From the NCBI GenBank assembly GCA_031290395.1, contig JAITNN010000007.1, positions 62,001 to 126,000 of the forward strand: a stretch of DNA of 64,000 nucleotides, given 5' to 3'. Positions within the stretch are counted from its first letter, which is position 1. Each line of letters opens with the position of its first letter. This document shows positions 57,104 through 64,000 of the stretch, piece by piece. This DNA is from Mycoplasmataceae bacterium. GTDB taxonomy: Bacteria > Bacillota_I > Bacilli_A > Mycoplasmatales > Mycoplasmoidaceae. Position numbers and translations under genes: made by a program. The notes under the pieces were generated by a model, which worked only from the letters and a program-made list of their open reading frames with translations, ran no database searches and had not been told where the DNA came from.

Positions 57104-57991
57104 CTACACTACGCGCTTTGAAGAAAACTTGCTTAGTTTAAAGATGGCAGTCCCACCAGCAATTAATGCTACGAATGCTCATGGCATAATTAAATCTAAA
57201 TATTTATCGGCAACACTCCCCACCATAAAGAAGTTTCGTTGAAACGCCGAATCTACTCTGAGTGGTGATGATAAATAAGGCTTAATTAAATCAAATATTG
57301 ATGATTGCAAATAGTTGAAATCGGCATTGGTTAAGAAAGATTCATTAAAAAGAGTACTAGTGTACCGGTACGGTCAAATGTAAGACATTAATATGAATGG
57401 ATTGTATGATGAATCATTAACCATTAAAATTGTTTGCATCGAAAATATCATAAATCCAAAGAACAAGGAGAACAAAAATAAAAACATTCCAATAACTTGT
57501 GCAGATAATACTGAATTGCATAAATATCCTATATAGAACCCAATCGCTAAAGACATTGCAATTGTTACCATTAAGGAATATATTACACCGTATCAATCTG
57601 CGTGTAATCAAAGTTGGTGCACGGTTGGAACATTAGACAACATTAATGTAGAAATACTCAAACATAAAAAATAGGACACAAACATTACCACGGCAAAACA
57701 TGCAATATTTCCCAAATAAAAATTCAATGTATCTTTCTTTGATACTTTAATACGACGAATCACTTGTGTCAAACGATATTGCACCATTGTATTTGGCAAT
57801 AGAAATCCACCTATTAAAATTATTGAGACACAAGCGATGTTAGGCAAAATTACGGTGGGTTCAAATGCTCCCATCAGATTTCACCCTAGCGACACTAAGA
57901 TAGTCATTAGGATTGGCAAAATCAATAGAATAAATACATTTAAGGGTCGCTTAAATACATTTTTAAATACAAACTTGATGATTAATTTCAT
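57104..57991 (-). CDS. ABC-2 type permease, second of the set
   Basis: A 295-residue protein with six to seven helices. The ABC-2 cytoplasmic turn is RLTQVIRRIKVSKKDTLNFYLGN, which contacts the ATPase. A ~70-residue outer loop lies before the last helix (SYIWPYRYTSTLFNESFL to MVGSVADKYL). The gene starts one base after the ATPase stop. It forms a heteromeric exporter with the permease at 58855-60033. Both permeases end with a similar outer loop and a final helix preceded by LDLI(M/L)PW. Confidence 0.83.
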
Positions 57992-57992
57992 T

Positions 57993-58862
57993 CTATGCCA
58001 GTTCACCCAAGAGATGATAAATATCTTTATATTGCTTGACCACCTTTTCGTAGGTATCAAATTGCTGAATACTACCCGTGTGTAAAATCATTATTTTGTT
58101 AGCCAATTCGCTAACTTCTACAGGGTCATGACTAACGAAAATTAAAGTAATATTTTTAGCTAAAACATAGTTATATATAAATTTAATCAGTCGTTTTTTA
58201 GTTACTTGATCCAAATTATTTGTAAATTCGTCAATGACAAGTATGTCGGGTTCACAGAGAAATGATAAAAATAGGTTTAACCTTTGTTTCTCGCCACCAG
58301 ATAAGTTATCGGGCCGCATATTAATATATTTATCTAGTTTTAACACAACCATCAAGAGAGCTACATTTTCTACAGAAATATGGCTATCGTATATTTTCAA
58401 AATAAAATCAATGTAATCTCAAACGGTAAAGGTTGGCATAAAAGTGTTAGACTGAAACATGATACCCATTTTTTCTGTGGGTTTATCCGTATAACTATAT
58501 AAATATTTGATCTCCCCATCCGTTTGCTTGAGCAGACCACACAAACAATGAATTAAAGTACTTTTACCAGCACCGTTATTGCCTAGAAGAGAAATTCTAT
58601 CACCACGATGAATGTCAAAATTTATATTATTTAATACCAATTTTTCATGTTTCTTAGCATAAAAACTTTTAAACAATTGACGCACGGTGATGATTGAACT
58701 GGTCTTTTTAGGAATAGCCGTTCTTTTACATTCTTGTAGAAATTTCTCAACATGTTTGTCAACCACTTTTTCGCTAGCCAACAATGCCAAAATGGCTCTT
58801 TTTAAATGTCGTTTTTTAATAGTTACTTTTTTTACTTTTTGTTTTTTTATTTTGCTATGCAT
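57993..58862 (-). CDS. ABC transporter ATPase with basic N-terminal extension
   Basis: A 289-residue protein. The first ~55 residues are very basic and helical (KKQKVKKVTIKKRHLKRAIL), then comes an ABC domain with Walker A LGNNGAGKST, Q-loop MGIMFQSNTF, signature LSGGEKQR, Walker B ILVIDEFTNNLD and switch VSHDP. The start is set by the ribosome site AAAAGGAG eight bases ahead; an in-frame TTG further up is not needed. It overlaps the upstream permease by eight bases. Trp at the TGA after FMPTFTV joins the two halves. Confidence 0.92.
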
Positions 58863-60033
58863 AAATAACTCCTTTTCTAAATTTAAAGTGTGCAATCATA
58901 ATGCCACCCCACCCAATAATTATCATGACCCATGGTAAAATTAAATCTAATATCTTATCTATTGGTGTTGCCATCGTAAATCTGGGAATAGAGCTTACAT
59001 CTACTGGCAATAAAGCTTGAACTGCTGGTGGAATATTTATATTCATCCAAAATGCGCTTCAAAGAGCTACGCTCGTATCATATGCGTGATCTCCGATACA
59101 ATTTTGCAAATATCATGTGTCTAAGTGGTCAGCGCCAAAGGTATCGTTGAATCTCGTGATGGGGATTGCATCAGTAATAAAACTATGATGAATATCAAAG
59201 ATAGATGAGTACCCTAGTTTCATTGCCAAATCATAGTCTACATTTTTAGACAAACTAGCAAATAAGAGAGAGTTCCAATCGTAAATGCCAGCATTGACTA
59301 TAGGCCCTTGAGTCCATGCTTCCATTAATTGCATAGCGGGATAGCGAAATAAAGATGCATAAGTGAGACTTGCAAAATCAAATCCTTTAGGGTTTTGGCT
59401 TGTGATCATCTCCACAAATTGTATTGGCAATATACCTCCACCAATAAATAGTTGAAGTATTAACAATACAAGTGACAACATTAAAATAGAAATAAATGTT
59501 TTACAAATGGCAACGATCACAAACCCTACAGTAAGTCCTAATAATATATAAATTATTAAACTAAATACAACTTCTCCGTAGTTAGCATTAATAAACATAT
59601 AAATAACACTATCAATAAAACTAGGTTCTCCAGTACAATAAATAATCAAACACCCTAAAGAAAAATCAAAGAAGTAAGATATTACGCTCACTATTGCACA
59701 ATATATTGCTATACCAACACATAATCTTATTGGTTCCTCTTTAGCCGTGCTCAAACGATTAAAGATATCCGTCCTGCGAGCTTCATACACCATTGTCGGC
59801 ATTAAAAAAATACAAACGCATAAAATGGACATAGTAGACATTGCAGGAAGAATGTTTTGTGGCCCTAAAATTCCAACAGTAAATTTAGAGCCATCCGCTA
59901 CGCTTACGTTAGAATGGATGCTTCAAATAACGACACCCAAAACAGAAAGCACAGTCGGTAAAATCAATCCAGTGAGAATGTTGAACTTGGATTTAAAGAA
60001 AAATTTATTAGCAATTTTAATATTATTTCACAT
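58855..60033 (-). CDS. ABC-2 type permease, first of the set
   Basis: A 392-residue protein opening MWNNIKIANKFFFKSKFN, one helix, a short outer part, then the cytoplasmic turn VYEARRTDIFNRLSTAKEEP and four more helices. A ~130-residue outer loop follows (from SQNPKGFDFASLTYAS) and then the last helix near residues 360-380. It starts nine bases after the stop of a lipoprotein gene. The combination lipoprotein + permease + ATPase + permease looks like one export or defence unit of unknown substrate. Confidence 0.83.
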
Positions 60034-60042
60034 ATTGGCTAC

Positions 60043-60801
60043 TTAATTTTCTGGAAATACCCAATTTGGACAAATTTTTTGTAATTGTCATTGAGCAATT
60101 GACCCCCATAACAAATCATCCATTAAACCGACCGCCACTCAATCATCGGGGAACGTGCATTCTCAATAAGTATCGTATCCCACATCAGCAAATAATCTAG
60201 TAATAATAGGCCAATCAATATCTTTAAAAGGTTCAAATGGAATGTCGTCAATATTAATTACTTCAAAAAAAGCGGTTGAATCTCATGTTGGGTGTGTTGG
60301 GTTGTGAACATATCGTATTTCAAATGTATCAGATGTGTCGATATTTGTTCAAGACATCACAGCCGCCACTACAGGAGTTGTTTTTTGTACATCCTTATGA
60401 ACATCTATTTTTAAATTTCTCACACCGTCTATTGGATCGGTCACTTCGCCGAAGGTAATTTCATCAATAAATTCTTGAATCCCTATAAGCATTTGGATGG
60501 ATGAACACAAATATGCTGTCATGTCCCCAGCAGTAATGTTTTCATACATATATCTTCCTATCGTCGCTTTGGAATCATTTGAAAAATCACGTGCGGCTTT
60601 TTTAGAAATAAGGTTGTCATATTTATCGGAGGCAATGAATTTTATAAAATCTTCGTAATTGTTGAAAGATAAATGCACTTCTTTAGTGTTATCTACAATT
60701 GCACAACTAGTAGTATTAAAAATTAAAGTGCTTGCAGAAAGGCAAGCACCGACGCCTAATAGGATAGCAGAAACTTGGATTTTGGATTTCTTTTTTAGCA
60801 C
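60043..60801 (-). CDS. lipoprotein of the ABC-2 set, start controlled by a G8 tract
   Basis: From the GTG at 60801 the product is 252 residues: a basic start, a signal helix, and a lipobox-like TTSC with Cys about residue 33. A ~220-residue outer domain follows with Asp/Trp-rich C-terminal half; family not recognised. The sense strand upstream reads TATAAT (60835-60840), an ATG at 60826 eight bases on, a second ATG at 60815, then G8. With eight G neither ATG is in frame; seven G would join the first and nine G the second. As sequenced, translation needs GTG (60801) or TTG (60819), so the gene may be in its off or low state. Confidence 0.75.
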
Positions 60802-60805
60802 TATG

Positions 60806-60813
60806 CCCCCCCC
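60806..60813. repeat. G8/C8 tract between start codons and the lipoprotein frame
   Basis: Eight C on the plus strand, located between two candidate ATGs and the body of the lipoprotein gene. It is a classical place for slipped-strand on/off switching. Confidence 0.9.
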
Positions 60814-60870
60814 ATGCAATTTTCATATTTTTCAATTATATTATGCTTAACGCATATAATTTGTTTAATT

Positions 60871-61464
60871 ATGATTACAGCAACAGCAACAAAAAAAATT
60901 AAAAAACCAGTAACTGCAAAAGGCCTAAACATTATTTTATCTGTCACCACTGGTATAACAATATTGATGTTGTTGTTTCTTATTTTGGCGGCCGTATTTG
61001 CTGGCAAAGAAGAGGGTGATGCAACCGGCGGAGGTGAAGGCGATCCTAAAACTGTTGGCACAGAAACTGTTGTATTCGCATTATTAGCAATCTTAATGCT
61101 ATTCGCCTATTTTATTTTACTCATCGTTTCTTTTATAAAATCTTTACGTTTTCGTAAGTTGGGCGGGGGCAAAGCAATAACATCTCTTTGTACCGTCGCT
61201 TTCTCTTTTGGTATTTTAGGCATTATTATCGCTATGGTAGGTTTAGTCTGAGCAACGCTCGCAATCTTTTTTATGGTGATAACTGTCGCCACCGTAGTAA
61301 CTCCTGATGATCTTGCAAACGCGTTAAAATATTGTGTCATATTTATTTTTATTGCGATTGGTTTGTTTGGTGTGGGCTTCTTAAGTACTTTTGCGGCAAT
61401 GTTAACTGGTTGAATTGGTTTAAGAAAGCATAAAATCGCTTCTGTACAACCGACCGCGAAATAA
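60871..61464 (+). CDS. four-helix membrane protein, 197 aa
   Basis: Helices at about residues 20-44, 67-90, 103-130 and 150-178. Between the first two is a Gly/Glu-rich loop (GKEEGDATGGGEGDPKT). Family not recognised; the layout resembles the 190-aa protein at 43764. A TATAAT (60855-60860) lies ten bases before the ATG, without a ribosome site. It is divergent from the lipoprotein gene, the two promoters overlapping in a 45-base region. One base separates its stop from that of the convergent flavodiiron gene. Confidence 0.7.
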
Positions 61465-61465
61465 A

Positions 61466-62665
61466 TTAAATGTTACTTAAAACAGCTTGAACAAATGCTT
61501 GAGCTGTTTTTTTAGTTTGTTCTAATTGTTCAGTTGATGGAGCAAAACGAATGTGAATACCTTTTTCATAAGGTTTAAGTTGCAGTACCATCGCTGTTTG
61601 CAACAAGATATTTTGTGCTTCACCGCTTCAACCAAAAGATCCAAATATTAAAACATGTTTGTCTTTTGTATTGATAGTATCAATGTTCATTAAAAGGTTG
61701 GAAATAGACGGCACGGCATTCTTATTTAATGTGGGACTACCAATACAAAAAGCCGTAGATGAATTAATTATTTGCAACAATTCATCTTGGCTAAAGTTAT
61801 TCGCATCGTATAGATTACATTGAATATCTGGATCTATAGATTTGATGCCATCACAAATGGCTTGCGCAACCATACTTGTATACCCGTAAGAAGATGCAAA
61901 AACAATAGGAATACTTTTTTGTGTCGGTTGTATTTGGCTTCATTCACGATAATGGTTTAACACCATTTTATATAACCCTTGTTTAGTAAGAATTGGTCCG
62001 TGACTGGTGCACACCGTTTCACAATCTAGTTGACCTAATTTGTCTAACCCACTATTTACATATGATTTAAATGGAGAAAAAATTACATCATAATAAAGTT
62101 TTAGTGACGATTTATATTTCTCTGGATAAGGAATCTTGGTGTCAATCATTGTGGGTTCACAATAATGAGATCCTAAAAAATCACATGTGAAAACCGTTTT
62201 ATTTTCTTTTGCATATGTAAACATTGAATCTGGTCAATGAAGAAATGGAGCGATAATAAATTCTAAGGTTTTACCACCTAAATCTAATAACTCATGGTCT
62301 TTAACTACATGTATATTCAAGGCCATATTGGTAATTTCAGTTAAAAACAATTTGCTAGCTGGTGTACAATAAATTTGAATATTAGGTATTCTCTTTAATA
62401 ATTGTCTCAACGCTCCTGTGTGGTCTGGTTCACAATGATTCACAATGAGGTAATCAATTTTATTTAATGGTGTAACTTTTTCAATATTAGTTATGTATTG
62501 ATCCACGAATTTTTCATGACACCCGTCTATTAGAGCGATCTTTTCGCCTTTGACTATAAATGAGTTGTAAGAGGTGCCGTATTCAGTCCTCATCACAATA
62601 TCAAAAATCCGCATGTTGGGGTTCAATATCCCAACAGAATAAATACCTTTAGATACTTCCATCAT
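61466..62665 (-). CDS. flavodiiron protein (A-type)
   Basis: A 399-residue enzyme of two domains. The N-terminal metallo-beta-lactamase-like half carries the diiron ligands (NHCEPDHTG for HxExD, CDFLGSH, TSHGPI). The C-terminal half is a flavodoxin-like FMN domain (PIVFASSYGYTSMVAQAI, then CIGSPTLNKNAVP). Such proteins reduce O2 or NO to water or N2O using electrons from rubredoxin. The rubredoxin gene is two bases upstream, a direct functional pairing. This points to a microaerobic or anaerobic niche. Confidence 0.95.
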
Positions 62666-62667
62666 AT

Positions 62668-62802
62668 TTAAATTTTTTTAAATTGAGTTTTATCTACACC
62701 ACAAGTTGGGCATGTTCAATCATTTGGTACATCTGCAAATGGTTTACCTTCTCGTGCTTCGTCATATGTATAACCACATACTTCACATTTAAATTTATTC
62801 AT
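62668..62802 (-). CDS. rubredoxin
   Basis: A 44-residue iron protein with the two knuckles CEVCGYTYD and CPTCGVDK binding one iron. It is slightly shorter than the usual ~52. One Trp is TGA. The ribosome site TAGGAG precedes the ATG. It lies directly upstream of the flavodiiron gene and should be its electron donor; no rubredoxin reductase is in the window. Confidence 0.95.
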
Positions 62803-62886
62803 ATTGTTTTACTCCTATTTAATTATTTTTAATTATCTAATATATTTATTACTTATAGCGAAATTTGCAAAATTGCTATGCAATTA

Positions 62887-64000
62887 TTAATTGTTTGGTT
62901 GGATGTCTATTTGTATCTGTGGTTCCTCAATAAAAACCCCAGGTTTATTACGAGACTTAAAACCATAGACTAATAAACCAGCAATGTAACCGCCCGCCGT
63001 TAAACCACCCAATACATAAGCAACGATTCAGCCAATTCATTGATCGACTTCTGGCACAAATGCATTAATACCTTGCTTGTTAGAACCAACAATAAAACAT
63101 ACGGATACAAAGGCGTAGAACGCTCCAGGGATTAGTGCAATGTAAAAGAATTCTCGTTTCCGCATCATATAGATAATGATGAATGCGAAGGTCAGGGCGA
63201 CGGTTGTCTGATCCGTCCAAGCAAAGTACCGCCACAGATAATTAAATCCGCTAGGGAAAAACAAACCAAAAAACATTAATCCCCCCGTGATAACGAATAT
63301 TGGTACCGCTACTATTAATCTTTTTTTCATCAGTTTTTGTTCAACTTTAAAATGCTCTGCACAAATGAGCCGGCATGACCGCAACGATGTATCCCCGACC
63401 GTTATGGCTTCCATACAAACAACTAAAATGATAAATATCGCTAACCAGTCTTGCCCTCATAACAAAGTGTGTGCAGCAGAACCAATCATTAAAGTCGGAT
63501 CGCTCGTTCATGCGGCATAATTAGTTTCGGTTGCGTTATATGATTCGCTGCCATAACCATTAAACATTGTTAGTGCAATGAAAGCCCAAATCATGGTTAT
63601 AACACCTTCAATAATCATGGGATAACTAAATGCTAGCTTGGAGTCCTTTTCATTTTTAACAGCTCTACCAACGATTGTAGATTGTGTGGAATGAAAACCA
63701 GATACCATTCCACAAGTAATAGTTACAAAGATTAATGGCACATAGTGACCAGCTCCTGGATTAATAAGCCCAATACCACCTTGAGCTAAAGAAGTGTAAT
63801 CCACATCTCAAATATTTGGCATATATTTTGTTTGGTGTGTACATGCTCCCACAAAAAGAATAATGGTCCCAGATAACAAGATTACAGATAAAGTTGGATA
63901 CACTTTACCAATAATTTTATGAATTGGGAACACTGTCGCAACAACATAATAAGCAAAAATCAATATGATAACGACTCACAATACTCAATTGCTAGCCATA
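62887..64000 (-). CDS. cstA: CstA-type carbon-starvation / pyruvate-peptide transporter, 5' end beyond the window
   Basis: The C-terminal ~370 residues of a polytopic carrier are present. The signature is PLIFVTITCGMVSGFHSTQSTIVGRAV, followed by AFSYPMIIEGVITMIWAFIAL and TDQTTVALTFAFIIIYMM. CstA proteins import pyruvate or peptides. The last ATG visible (63999) is inside the protein: typical members have a further N-terminal block of helices, so the start lies off the right edge. It precedes rubredoxin and the flavodiiron gene on the same strand, 84 bases away. CstA is uncommon in mollicutes, to my knowledge. Confidence 0.88.

Overview
This window reads as chromosome of a mollicute (Mycoplasma-like bacterium). 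It is A+T rich, and almost every gene is intact only if TGA is read as tryptophan (genetic code 4). Under the standard code nearly all the long genes would be broken. The only RNA gene recognised is a tRNA-Trp with a CCA anticodon, which reads UGG; a UCA-anticodon tRNA-Trp must lie elsewhere. Gene content suggests a host-associated organism living with little oxygen: a flavodiiron protein with rubredoxin, a CstA-type transporter, an exported GH92 mannosidase, lipoproteins, a mollicute-type surface serine peptidase, and no peptidoglycan genes. Two genes of the MEP isoprenoid pathway (ispD, ispF) narrow the field, because only some mollicutes keep that pathway. I do not name a species.

Layout. 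1-5.3 kb: an rplK-rplA operon with a structured leader, HPr (ptsH) with a small membrane protein, a PAP2 phosphatase overlapping rmuC. 5.4-11.6 kb: a 1619-residue FtsX-type ABC permease and its ATPase. 11.7-21.3 kb: a YbhN-like membrane protein, secA, a leucine-rich-repeat protein with a predicted permuted-papain domain, uvrB, and a surface serine peptidase. 21.3-26.2 kb: serS-(Cys-rich 47 aa)-tmk-holB-mnmE-tatD, tightly overlapping. 26.3-34.4 kb: a small conserved-looking protein, glycosyltransferase, RDD protein, UvrD/PcrA helicase, an ABC-2 exporter pair, 5-formyl-THF cyclo-ligase, YmdB, a second PAP2 phosphatase, tRNA-Trp. 34.5-40.8 kb: a glycan-use cluster (GH92 lipoprotein, GH1, MFS permease). 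41.2-50.5 kb: fhs-tilS, a membrane protein, a Pif1/RecD-like helicase, and hpt-ftsH-pnuC-pnuC-flavodoxin. 50.8-56.3 kb: a coiled-coil protein, ispF, a membrane protein, folD, ispD, an alpha/beta hydrolase, a DhaL-DhaM fusion. 56.4-64 kb: an exported protein, a four-gene ABC-2 set with a lipoprotein, a membrane protein, then flavodiiron protein, rubredoxin and CstA running off the right edge.

What stands out. (1) The 723-aa LRR/permuted-papain protein, which looks like a possible effector and sits behind an (AT)10 tract. (2) C7-C8 homopolymer tracts confined to envelope-protein genes. One of them, G8 at the start of a lipoprotein gene, is placed so that two upstream ATGs come into frame only with 7 or 9 G and are both out of frame as sequenced. 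(3) Many genes whose TATAAT box lies 6-14 nt before the start codon, so that they should be leaderless, together with outward-facing paired -10 boxes. (4) A 465-nt intergenic region with two good promoters and a strong hairpin but no gene. The one-carbon genes (fhs, folD, cyclo-ligase), the isoprenoid genes and the two PAP2 phosphatases form scattered but coherent functions.
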